Assembly (NCBI RefSeq): GCF_013149295.1
Contig: NZ_JABGCB010000004.1
Span: 248,001-312,000, forward strand
DNA length: 64,000 bases
Reading direction: 5' to 3'
From: Novosphingobium sp. SG751A
Lineage (GTDB): Bacteria; Pseudomonadota; Alphaproteobacteria; Sphingomonadales; Sphingomonadaceae
Under the pieces are notes generated by a model. It had not been told where the DNA came from, ran no database searches, and worked only from the letters and a program-made list of their open reading frames with translations. This document shows, piece by piece, positions 25,714 through 33,829 of this stretch. The first letter of the stretch is position 1. Every line of letters begins with the position of its first letter. The position numbers and the translations under genes were made by a program.

Positions 25714-26924
25714 CAGGCGCGCTCCAGCCGGACGGGCAGGCCCGCAAGACCGCGCAGCCAGTTGATCCGTTGCCATGTCGGCTCGCCGGTGATTTCGATG
25801 CGGGCCACCTTGCGCGCGATGGTCTGGATCAGCACATCGGCCTCTAGGCGCGCCATCATCTGGCCCACGCAGGCGTGAATGCCAAAGCCGAAGGCCAGAT
25901 GGCCCGAGGTCTTGCGGTCGATCTGAAACATGTCGGGCTGCTCCCACTGGCGCGGGTCGCGGTTGGCGGCCGCGATGAAGAGGATGACTTTTTGCTCGGC
26001 CCCGATGCGCACGCCGCCAATCTCCGTTTGGCGCGTGGTGGTGCGCCCGATATAGGGGCTTGGCGCCTGATAGCGCAGCCCTTCGTCGAATGCCGCGCGC
26101 GCCAGCGAGGGATCCGCGCGCAGCCGCGCCCATGCATCGGGGAATTGGGCCAAAGCCTGCAAGGTCAGGCCGATGCCGTTGATGGTCGTGTCCATGCCCG
26201 CCGAAATGAAGATGCGCACCAGCAGGCCCGCTTCCTCCTCGGTGATTTCGCCATCATCGGCGGCGGCAAAGATCGCTGCGCCCAGCGTATCGGGCGCCAC
26301 AGCCTCGCGGCGGCAATTCTCGACCACCCAATTCATAATCGGTTCGGCACGGGCCAGCGCGGCGCGGTAAAGCTCGTTCTTTTCGCCCATCGCGTTGAAA
26401 TTCAGCTCGGAATAGATGAGCAGGTTGCGCCGGTCCTCTTTGCGAAACCCAACCGCATCGGGCAAGGCGGCAAAGGGAAACGCCTCGGCCAGATCGACGG
26501 CCAGATCAACCTCGCCCTTTTCCAGCGCGGCATCAACGATCCGCTCGGCAGTGTTGACGAAATCCTCGCGCAGGCGGCGCAGCACCGCGGGCGAAAGGAT
26601 GCGGTTCATGATCCGGCGATATTTGCCATGCTGAGGCGGATCGTTTTCAAGAATCAGGCTGGGCCGGCGCCAATTTTCCTGCTGCTTGATATTGGTGAAC
26701 CCCGTCCCGGAGGCCGAGGAAAAGGTCTGCCAGTCGGAAAACACGGCATGGACATCGGCTTGGCGCCCCACCGCCCAGACATTATGGCGCGAGAGATACA
26801 CCGCAGGGGCGGTTTCGCGAATCAGCGTATCGTAATGGTCGGGGTCGGCCATTACTTCGGGCGAAAAAAGGTCGAAATCGAGCGTGGGCGCGCAAAGGGC
26901 GCCGGTGGTGGGAGCGTCTGTCAT
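25713..26924 (-). CDS. Cytochrome P450, bacterial class I
   Basis: A 403-residue soluble P450. The heme-binding loop FGFGIHACVGQ puts the thiolate at Cys352. The I-helix motif AGMDTT is at 242-247, and the ExxR pair is E281/R284. The overall look (GTGFTNIK..., AGMDTTINGIG) recalls the CYP199 group, which O-demethylates para-methoxybenzoates, but this is an impression only. No ferredoxin or reductase is adjacent. It heads the P450-MFS-DHA kinase operon and is divergent from a MarR gene with a MarR-type palindrome in between. Confidence 0.9.
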   Translation of the reverse strand: MTDAPTTGALCAPTLDFDLFSPEVMADPDHYDTLIRETAPAVYLSRHNVWAVGRQADVHAVFSDWQTFSSASGTGFTNIKQQENWRRPSLILENDPPQHGKYRRIMNRILSPAVLRRLREDFVNTAERIVDAALEKGEVDLAVDLAEAFPFAALPDAVGFRKEDRRNLLIYSELNFNAMGEKNELYRAALARAEPIMNWVVENCRREAVAPDTLGAAIFAAADDGEITEEEAGLLVRIFISAGMDTTINGIGLTLQALAQFPDAWARLRADPSLARAAFDEGLRYQAPSPYIGRTTTRQTEIGGVRIGAEQKVILFIAAANRDPRQWEQPDMFQIDRKTSGHLAFGFGIHACVGQMMARLEADVLIQTIARKVARIEITGEPTWQRINWLRGLAGLPVRLERA

Positions 26925-27015
26925 GGCGGTCCTGATTCAGATGATGATATGGCCGTGCGGATCGGGCAGAACGCGGTGCGCGATTTTTGCCGCGCTTTGG
27001 CATTCCTCTCGTCCA

Positions 27016-27035
27016 TTAGTTTACATGGCAACCAA
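27016..27035. promoter_or_regulatory. Candidate MarR operator, P450/marR side
   Basis: TTAGTT-N8-AACCAA lies between the divergent P450 and marR genes. It matches the site at 27636 in arm sequence and spacing. Confidence 0.6.
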
Positions 27036-27099
27036 GGCGTGTCAATCCACAGGCACTGGTCCCGCTTGTACTCTGCGCAAGAAACGCGCAAAAAGAGGC

Positions 27100-27633
27100 A
27101 TGACCGACCAAGCCCAACCCGCTCCGCGCGCCGCCTCTTCTGCGCGCAAGGTGATCGACCGCCATCTCTATGTTCCGCATTATCTCGTCGTTCTGGCCAA
27201 TGGCATGGAGCGCTGGCAATCGCGCATCTATCTCAAACATTTCGGCATCGGCATCAACGAGGCGCGAATCATCACCGTGGTGGCCCATGCAGGCTCGCTG
27301 ACGGCGGCTGAGATTTCCGAAATTCTTGTTATGAATAAGTCTATTACCAGCCGATCCATGCAAATCCTCGAAGGGCGCGGCTTGGTCAGCATCGGCGAGG
27401 CCAAGAGGTCGCGCCCGATTGCTCTGACCGAGGAAGGCTATGCGCTGCACGACCGTATCGTCTCGGTCGCACTGGCGCGCGAGTCCATGCTGCTTGACGG
27501 TTTTTCGCCCAATGAAAAGACCATCGTGCTGGGCTATCTGGCGCGGATGTTCAGCAATCTGGAACTGGCCAATGGCATTGACCCGCTTGATGTGGAACGC
27601 GGCCTTGCTGATCCGCTTGATCGAGCGCGTTGA
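27100..27633 (+). CDS. MarR-family regulator
   Basis: A 177-residue winged-helix regulator. It has the MarR core with HTH around LTAAEISEILVMNKSITSRSMQILEGRGLV (about 66-95) and the wing IGEAKRSRPIALTEEGYAL. The N-terminal extension (1-25) is short and basic. It sits between two copies of a TTnGTT-N8-AACCAA-like palindrome, one before each flanking operon, so it probably controls the P450 operon, itself and the TonB receptor gene. The start is chosen from AAAGAGGC upstream; the frame is open 72 codons further. Confidence 0.88.
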   Translation: MTDQAQPAPRAASSARKVIDRHLYVPHYLVVLANGMERWQSRIYLKHFGIGINEARIITVVAHAGSLTAAEISEILVMNKSITSRSMQILEGRGLVSIGEAKRSRPIALTEEGYALHDRIVSVALARESMLLDGFSPNEKTIVLGYLARMFSNLELANGIDPLDVERGLADPLDRAR

Positions 27634-27635
27634 CA

Positions 27636-27655
27636 TTGGTTGCTAGATAAACCAA
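27636..27655. promoter_or_regulatory. Candidate MarR operator, TonB receptor side
   Basis: TTGGTT-N8-AACCAA is a perfect inverted repeat beginning 3 nt after the marR stop and 243 nt upstream of the TonB receptor start. Over 17 nt it matches the reverse complement of the 27016 site at 14 positions. Confidence 0.62.
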
Positions 27656-27746
27656 AAGACATCCATCAGATCGCCAACAGAGCGACGCCAAAGGGGATGT
27701 CCGGATATGACCGAAGACCAGACCTAAGCGACCGAAACGGGACCGG

Positions 27747-27770
27747 CGATGCGGGCGCGCGCCCGCATCG
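27747..27770. repeat. Perfect 24-bp GC palindrome in the TonB receptor leader
   Basis: A fully self-complementary 24-nt run centred at 27758/27759, with core GGGCGCGCGCCC. In RNA it would fold into a 10-bp hairpin with a 4-nt loop, about 130 nt before the TonB receptor ATG. It could be a terminator for marR or a leader hairpin. Confidence 0.45.
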
Positions 27771-27897
27771 GCCCTGCGCTCCTCAACCACGACACACTTA
27801 ATGCCCGGCGCCCCGACAGGCGACCGGCAACGCCCCTCTGCGCCCGCAAAATTCGGCGCGCAGGGGCCAGACAACACAAATACATGGGAGAATTCAG

Positions 27898-30243
27898 ATG
27901 CCTGGCAACCGCCATTCCACTCCGCCACGCGCCCGTATTCTGGCGTGCAGCAGCCTTGTCATGCTCGCCGCCGCCGGATGGAGCGCGCCCGCTCTGGCCG
28001 AGCAGGATGCGTCCGCCGCTCCGGTCTCGCCCGGAGAAATCGTCGTGACCGCGCAATTCCGTTCGCAGCGGTTGCAGGACACGCCGCTGGCCATCACCGC
28101 CATGGATTCCAGCGACATCCAGCAGCGCAATCTGGGCAGCGTGCTGGATGTCGCGGGTTTTGCGCCCAATGTGAACATCCGCCCCGGCGGCTCGGCCTTT
28201 GGCCCGGCGGCGCAGGTTTATATCCGCGGCATCGGCCAATATGACAGCAGCTTTGCCTTTGAACCGGGCGTGGGCATGTATGTGGATGACGTGTTTCACG
28301 GCACGATGCTGGGTTCAATCTTCGACCTGCTCGACCTTGACCGGGTGGAGATCCTGCGCGGGCCGCAGGGCACGCTGGCGGGCAAGAATTCCATCGGCGG
28401 CGCGGTCAAGCTCTATTCGGCCAAGCCCACCGGCAGCGGGCATGGCTATATCGAGGCCGGTTATGGCGCATTCAACCGCATCGAGTTGAAGGGCAGCGCC
28501 GATTTCGCGCTGGTGCCCGATCAGCTCTTCCTGCGCGTTTCGGGCGTGTCCAAGATGAACGACGGCTATCTGACGCGGCTTGACTATGGCTGCCTCAACC
28601 CGTCGAGCGGGGTCCCGGCGGCCACGACCAATGCGGGCTGCAAACTGGGCACCGAGGGCGGCAAGAATATGCAGGCCGGCCGCGTGGCGCTGCGCTGGCT
28701 GGCCTCGGACCGGCTGGAGGCCAATCTGGTGGCTATGGCCACCGAGGACCATTCCGAGATCGGCGCGAGCAAACTGCTCTCGCTGACCACCTCGCTCTCG
28801 ATGCCGACCGGCACCAATCCGGCCCAGTTCATCACCGCGCCCAATTCCTATACCAATTACGCCACCTATCTGAACCTGCCCTTCACCGATGCCAAGGGCA
28901 GCCATGGCGCGTCCTATATCGACCCGGTCAGCAAGGTGAGCGGGCGCGAGATCTATGGCACGATCGACTATAAACTTGGCGATGGGCTCTCGCTCAAGCT
29001 GATCTCGGCGTATCAGCGCTACAAGGGCAGCTATGGTTCCGACCTCGATCTGACGCCCTATTCGACCAATTCGGCCAATTACATCTATAATCATGAGCAG
29101 TTCACACAGGAAATCCGCCTCAACGGTTCCTCGCTGGACAATCGTCTCGACTGGACCGTGGGCGGCTTTTATTACAAGGCCACCAGCCGGTTTGGCGGCG
29201 TCACCTTCATCGCGCCGGGCACCGCCGCGCAAAACTTCTATGTCACGCAGGACCGCATCCCCGCGCGCAGCATTTCCGGTTTTGCCCATGCATCGTACAA
29301 GCTGACCGATGCGCTGACGCTGACCGGCGGCATCCGCTATACCGATGATCGCAAGACCTATACTTACGGCCGCCTCAATCCCTATGACGTGTCGCAACCG
29401 GCCTATACGGTGGCAGGCGCGATCAACGGCGTGACCGGCCAATTTGCCGCGACCCGCTGGGATTATCGCGCCAATGCCGAATATCGCTGGTCCAAGGCGG
29501 TGATGACCTATGCCCAGTTCTCGACCGGCTATAAGGGCGGCGGCGTCAACCCGCGCCCCTTTGCGCCCGAACAGGCGGTTTCCTTCAAGCCCGAAACGCT
29601 CGACGCATGGGAAATCGGCGCCAAGACCGACCTGTTCGACCGCGCATTGCGGATCAACCTGTCGGCCTTCTTCAACAAATACCATGACATCGTCTTCACC
29701 AATGTCTCGCCCACGGCCAACAGCGTGACCAACGCCACGCCGGTCAACGCGGGCGATGCGGATATGAAGGGCGTGGAAGTGGAAGTGACCGCGCGCCCCA
29801 TCGCGGGCCTGACCATCGATGCTTCGGCCAGCTGGCTGGATTTCAAGCTGACCCGGATCGGCGCGGCCGGGGCCACCATCGTTGGCATCACCACCAACAA
29901 CCGGGCCCCCTATGCGCCGGAATGGAAGCTGGGCGGCGGCATCCAATATGCCTTCGCGCTGGGCAAGGCGGGCACCGTCACGCCGCGCTTCGACGTGAAT
30001 TACCAATCCGCCTTCTTCTCGAACATCGACAACAATCCGCTGGCCAAGGTCGATGGCTATGTTCTGGCCAACGCCCGCATCGCCTTTGAGGATGCCAATC
30101 GCGACTGGCAGCTTGCCTTCACCCTGACGAACATGTTCGACAAGTTCTATTATCTCAATAAGATCCGCTATCCGATCGGCATCGTGGTGGGCCAGCCCGC
30201 CATGCCGCGCGAATGGAAGATCAGCCTGCGCCGCAGCTTCTGA
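27898..30243 (+). CDS. TonB-dependent receptor for an aromatic-type substrate
   Basis: A 781-residue outer-membrane receptor. The signal peptide ends near ALA (about residue 34). It is followed by EIVVTAQFRSQRLQDTPLAITAM (TonB box and plug start), RGIGQY, the conserved VEILRGPQGTLAGKNSIGGAV, and a barrel that ends with the classic aromatic terminus SLRRSF. It lacks an STN domain. This subfamily is frequent beside oxygenase genes in sphingomonads. Coupling through the MarR sites suggests it imports the P450 substrate. A GGGAGAA ribosome-binding site precedes the ATG. Confidence 0.93.
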   Translation: MPGNRHSTPPRARILACSSLVMLAAAGWSAPALAEQDASAAPVSPGEIVVTAQFRSQRLQDTPLAITAMDSSDIQQRNLGSVLDVAGFAPNVNIRPGGSAFGPAAQVYIRGIGQYDSSFAFEPGVGMYVDDVFHGTMLGSIFDLLDLDRVEILRGPQGTLAGKNSIGGAVKLYSAKPTGSGHGYIEAGYGAFNRIELKGSADFALVPDQLFLRVSGVSKMNDGYLTRLDYGCLNPSSGVPAATTNAGCKLGTEGGKNMQAGRVALRWLASDRLEANLVAMATEDHSEIGASKLLSLTTSLSMPTGTNPAQFITAPNSYTNYATYLNLPFTDAKGSHGASYIDPVSKVSGREIYGTIDYKLGDGLSLKLISAYQRYKGSYGSDLDLTPYSTNSANYIYNHEQFTQEIRLNGSSLDNRLDWTVGGFYYKATSRFGGVTFIAPGTAAQNFYVTQDRIPARSISGFAHASYKLTDALTLTGGIRYTDDRKTYTYGRLNPYDVSQPAYTVAGAINGVTGQFAATRWDYRANAEYRWSKAVMTYAQFSTGYKGGGVNPRPFAPEQAVSFKPETLDAWEIGAKTDLFDRALRINLSAFFNKYHDIVFTNVSPTANSVTNATPVNAGDADMKGVEVEVTARPIAGLTIDASASWLDFKLTRIGAAGATIVGITTNNRAPYAPEWKLGGGIQYAFALGKAGTVTPRFDVNYQSAFFSNIDNNPLAKVDGYVLANARIAFEDANRDWQLAFTLTNMFDKFYYLNKIRYPIGIVVGQPAMPREWKISLRRSF

Positions 30244-30247
30244 CCAT

Positions 30248-30284
30248 GGCCGGGCGGGCGGGGGCCACTCCCGCCTGCCCGGCC
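30248..30284. terminator. Strong bidirectional terminator hairpin
   Basis: A 15-bp stem (GGCCGGGCGGGCGGG with CCCGCCTGCCCGGCC, one G-U pair) and 7-nt loop lie immediately after the TonB receptor stop and before the convergent corA stop. Confidence 0.72.
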
Positions 30285-30294
30285 CAAACCATCC

Positions 30295-31233
30295 CTAGAG
30301 CCACTTGCGCCATTTGAACCACATATAGGGGATCAGCGTCGTCACCAGACACAGGGCAAGAGCCATGGGATAGCCCCAGGGCCAGGACAATTCGGGCATG
30401 TTGTGAAAATTCATGCCATAGATCCCGACAACCAGCACCGGCGGAATCCCCACCACCGAGGCAACGGTCAACACCTTGACCACATCGTTCTGCTCGATGC
30501 TGATCAGGCTGTTGGCCGCGTCCTGAAGGAACTGGGTCCGGGCCGACAGGCTGGCCTCGAATTCGTCGAGCGAGGCGATGTCATGGATCGCTGCCTGAAG
30601 CCGGGTAACAAGGCCGTCATCGAGATGATCCTTGTAGCGGTCCGCCATGAAAGAGGCCATGCGGCCGATGCTCAAAAACATATAACGCACACGAGAGGCC
30701 CGATCATAGGCCCGGCCCAGCTTGATGATCGAATGGCGCAGGATCGCGGTTTCCCGGCTGACGCCCCGCGCATCAAGGTCGGTATAGAAGATGGTCCGCG
30801 AGACCGAGGCGATCATTTCCGAGACATGCTCAAGCTGATCGGCCGCGCGGTCGACCAGCTCCTCCAGCAGCCGGACCAGAACGCCTGCCGGGGTCGGCTC
30901 AGGATGCGATTTCAACGCTTCGGCCACGGTGTCAAAGGCCTTGATATGGGCAAAATGGGTGGTGACCAGCACATCGCGCGTCAGCACAAAACCGGCAGGC
31001 GCCATCACCCATCGCTCGCCATCCGAAGGCGCCATCAAAGGCGCGCTCATATTCAGCATATCATCATGAAGGCGCAACCGGCTCGAGCTTTCGATCTCCT
31101 GCAAGGCTTCCAGCGTTGGCACGCGGATGCCATAGCGGTCATGGATCTCGCGGCATTCGCCCTCATCCGGCTCGCACAAGTCGATCCATACGCCGCCAAT
31201 GCCTTCAACCGCTTCGCTCATGATGGTCTTCAT
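30295..31233 (-). CDS. corA: CorA-type magnesium/divalent cation transporter
   Basis: A 312-residue CorA family channel. It has a long cytoplasmic alpha/beta and coiled-coil N-domain, then two C-terminal membrane helices, with the selectivity motif GMNFHNMPEL after the first (GIYGMNFHNM, about 272-281) and a positively charged end (WFKWRKWL). It forms homopentamers for Mg2+ entry. The start at MKTIMSEAVEG matches the family; the frame extends 24 codons upstream without a clear ribosome-binding site. Confidence 0.88.
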   Translation of the reverse strand: MKTIMSEAVEGIGGVWIDLCEPDEGECREIHDRYGIRVPTLEALQEIESSSRLRLHDDMLNMSAPLMAPSDGERWVMAPAGFVLTRDVLVTTHFAHIKAFDTVAEALKSHPEPTPAGVLVRLLEELVDRAADQLEHVSEMIASVSRTIFYTDLDARGVSRETAILRHSIIKLGRAYDRASRVRYMFLSIGRMASFMADRYKDHLDDGLVTRLQAAIHDIASLDEFEASLSARTQFLQDAANSLISIEQNDVVKVLTVASVVGIPPVLVVGIYGMNFHNMPELSWPWGYPMALALCLVTTLIPYMWFKWRKWL

Positions 31234-31340
31234 CGGGGCGCTTTCATCCTGACATTGCTTTGCGAAAACAATGCTCCAACTGCCCCAAGGCTTCACGCAT
31301 CGCAACAGTGTTGGCCCAGACAGTGTTGGAGCAGCCCGAA

Positions 31341-31979
31341 CTAGACCCGCAAGGAGGCAATGGCGTCGAACATATCCTTCACCGAATTGATATTGGCGTT
31401 GACAAGCGATTGTAATTGCAGTCCGTCGGCGATGGCAATCAATTGCCGGGCGCTGGATTCGGGATTGACGCCGGCTCTTATTGTGCCGCCGGCCTGCTCT
31501 TCGCGGATCCGCTGTGCCAGATTGACGGCCACCTTGTCGAAACGCAGCCTGAAGAATTCATGGGCCGGATGGCGCGGATCGACCGCTTCGGCGGCAAAGT
31601 TGAGATAGAGATGAACCACGCCGGGAATCGCGATGTTGCGCCGCAACTGTTCGGCAAACTTGTCCAGCGTGACGATATCGGGATGCACCGCCGCCCGCGC
31701 ATCCTCGTCCCAGCGCATAATGACGCTTTGCAGCAGATCCTCACGGCTGTTGAAATAATAGAGGATATGCGCCGGCTCGATGTTCAGCGCCCGCCCGATC
31801 TCGCGCAGGGACGGGTTGCGCAATTCTTGCCGGGCAATCTTCTCCGTCAGGCCGTTCAGGATTTCCTCCCGCCGCGCCGCGCCTTTGGGAGAAGCGCCGA
31901 CCATGACTGGGCCGACGCGCTTTGACCTTCCCCGCCGCGATGAGGCCAGATCCCCCTGTGCGGCCCTTTCCGTAGTCAC
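31341..31979 (-). CDS. TetR-family regulator of the sugar-oxidation locus
   Basis: A 212-residue TetR regulator with HTH around NPSLREIGRALNIEPAHILYYFNSREDLL. A GTG start is chosen because it overlaps the stop of the upstream gene (GTGA) and the ATG of the longer frame lies inside that gene. Being last in the PQQ dehydrogenase / Gfo-Idh operon, it may regulate that operon and the divergent MFS operon. Confidence 0.83.
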   Translation of the reverse strand: MTTERAAQGDLASSRRGRSKRVGPVMVGASPKGAARREEILNGLTEKIARQELRNPSLREIGRALNIEPAHILYYFNSREDLLQSVIMRWDEDARAAVHPDIVTLDKFAEQLRRNIAIPGVVHLYLNFAAEAVDPRHPAHEFFRLRFDKVAVNLAQRIREEQAGGTIRAGVNPESSARQLIAIADGLQLQSLVNANINSVKDMFDAIASLRV

Positions 31980-32773
31980 CCCGCCCCCGCGATGACCATG
32001 GCAAGACAAGCATCGTGATCCCATTGCCGCAGGACCGCACCGGCCGGCACCGGATCGGATGCTGCCGACAAGCGACGCAGCGCGGCGCGGTGGGCGCTTT
32101 CATAGATCGTCGGCTGCTCGGTGGTCTGCTGCTCGCAGATGTGAAAGGCTTGGCCGGGCCGCGCCAACGGGTCGCTCCACAGGTGCAAACTTGCGCTTTC
32201 CGTCCGGCCATGCAGCATCAGCCGATGGTGAGCCTCGCCCGCCCGGCTATACACCGCCGTCAGACGCAGCAAGGCGCTATCTTCGCCATAATGCGCCTGC
32301 ACCGTGGCCAACGCGCGCCGGGCATCGGCGGCGGCGTGCAGCACCGCATCAGGCGCAAAGCCTGCCGCCCGCGCCAGTCGCAATTGCTGAAGCACCAGAT
32401 CACCCATCGGCGCCTCGCCCTGCCCCGTGATGGTCGCGGCCGCATAGGTTCCGTTCAGCCCGACACGAAAGGGCGCCACGGCGGGATTGTCGGCATGGGT
32501 TTCGCACAAGACAATATGCGCGCCGATCCTCTCCGCCATGGCAATGGTATCGCTCAATTGCCCCGCAGCGCCGACTTGCGGATCGATCACGATAAAGCGC
32601 CGCTGCCCAGCCTCCATCCGCGCCCGCAACCGCGCGGCCCAGCCATCCTGGCGGCCGATCAGCACGACATCGCCATCCCGCTCCGCCCATTGCACCGAAG
32701 CAGGCAGCGAAGCGGCCAAAGCCCGCTCCCAAACGCCCGCCATCCCATCGCATTCCAGTTTCACGGACGTCAT
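31976..32773 (-). CDS. Uncharacterised protein paired with a Gfo/Idh oxidoreductase
   Basis: A 265-residue cytoplasmic protein that I do not recognise. It shows no signal peptide or membrane segment. The segment FIVIDPQVGAAGQLSDTIAMAERIGAHIVLCETHADNP looks like an alpha/beta (Rossmann-like) unit. The region from 130 (VLQQLRLARAAGF) to 205 has a weak flavour of the C-terminal sheet domain of Gfo/Idh enzymes (TAVYSRAGEAHHRLMLHG), so it may be a degenerate Gfo/Idh relative or a dedicated partner subunit. It overlaps the oxidoreductase by 4 nt and the TetR gene by 3 nt, so it is firmly part of the operon. Confidence 0.7.
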   Translation of the reverse strand: MTSVKLECDGMAGVWERALAASLPASVQWAERDGDVVLIGRQDGWAARLRARMEAGQRRFIVIDPQVGAAGQLSDTIAMAERIGAHIVLCETHADNPAVAPFRVGLNGTYAAATITGQGEAPMGDLVLQQLRLARAAGFAPDAVLHAAADARRALATVQAHYGEDSALLRLTAVYSRAGEAHHRLMLHGRTESASLHLWSDPLARPGQAFHICEQQTTEQPTIYESAHRAALRRLSAASDPVPAGAVLRQWDHDACLAMVIAGAG

Positions 32774-33826
32774 TGCCCCGCTCCTTCCTCGATCATGGTC
32801 GATGCCTGTTCGGCAATGGCCAAGGCGAAGGTGAAATCCTGCACGATCTCGTCCAGGTCAGGCGGGGGTGCTTCGCCTCGCATCATCGCGGCGATTGCCC
32901 GCCATTCCCCGGCATAGCCATTCTCGGCCAGCGGGGGCTGGCTGATGACTTGCGCCGGGGTGGCGAAACTGGCCTGCCCCGAACCCGCCATGACGAAAGA
33001 GGGCGTGAATTCGGCATGGGCCTGCCAATCAGACGCGGTGGCGCTCAGCGTCCATTCCGGGCGCCAGTGGCCATGCATGAAGGCGAACATATCCACCATC
33101 TGCTCGCCTGCGCGCAGGGTCAGCATATAGCCGAAGGGCGCAAGGCGAACCGCATGCAGCACTTCCGGCGCGGAAGCATCGACCAGCAATCGGCGCACCA
33201 GCGGCAGATCGTGAATGGCCAGCCCCATGATCGCGCCATGCATCATCATCGCCTCGGTGCGCCGGGCCGGGCGCAGGCATCGGCAGGATCACCTCGCTGG
33301 CCCAGTCGTCAAAGCGGCCATTGGGCGGCAGGATGATACAGGAGCGCATCAGCGAGGGCGGGCTGTCCTGCGCCTTCACCTGTTGGGCCATGAAGCGCCA
33401 CGCGGGATCAAACAGATGCATCGCGCCCACCACCACCATTCCGCCGGTTTCCCTTGCCGCGCGGGCAATCGCCTCGGCCTCCTCCAGCGTGGCGCAGAGC
33501 GGCTTTTCCACCAGCACCATCGCTTTTCCCGCATGAAGCGCAGCGATAGTCTGGGCGGCGTGAAACGCGGGCGGGCTGCCGATGACCACCGCCTCGACGG
33601 CCGGATCGGCCAGCATGGCCTCATAGGTCGGCGCGGCCCAGGCCCCGCAGGTCCGCGCAGTGGCCTCGGCCAGATCGGCATGAGGGTCCCAGATCGCGCG
33701 CACCGCGAAATCATCGGCCAGCGCGGCCAGCGCGGGCAGATGGATCGAGCGCGTCACCAGCCCCGATCCGACAATCCCCACGCCCAGCGGACGGTCGTGT
33801 TCTGACCTTTGTGTCATGATATCCAT
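32770..33826 (-). pseudogene. Gfo/Idh/MocA oxidoreductase, split by a frameshift
   Basis: Two overlapping frames make one about 350-residue NAD(P)-dependent sugar oxidoreductase. The first gives the Rossmann part (GVGIVGSGLVTRSIHLPAL, VEAVVIGSPPAFH) and the EKP motif (VLVEKPLCATLEEAEAI), up to PMPAPGPA. The second continues from MMMHGAIMGLAIHDLPLVRRLL to the C-terminus. The switch is near 33255-33265; removing one nucleotide joins the frames. Such enzymes oxidise sugars or inositols, and some form 3-keto-glycosides. The total length equals a normal family member plus one base, so this is either a recent inactivating mutation or a sequencing error. It starts 3 nt after the PQQ dehydrogenase stop. 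Confidence 0.8.
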
Positions 33827-33829
33827 CTT

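Noticed and set aside
27685..27810. Small upstream open frames in the leader of the TonB receptor (for example a start at about 27696)
   Set aside because: They are short, Arg/Pro-rich, show no convincing conservation signal, and overlap the 24-bp palindrome; more likely untranslated leader.
28315..30006. Minus-strand open frame opposite the third TonB receptor
   Set aside because: Antisense to a clear receptor gene and without any family motif.
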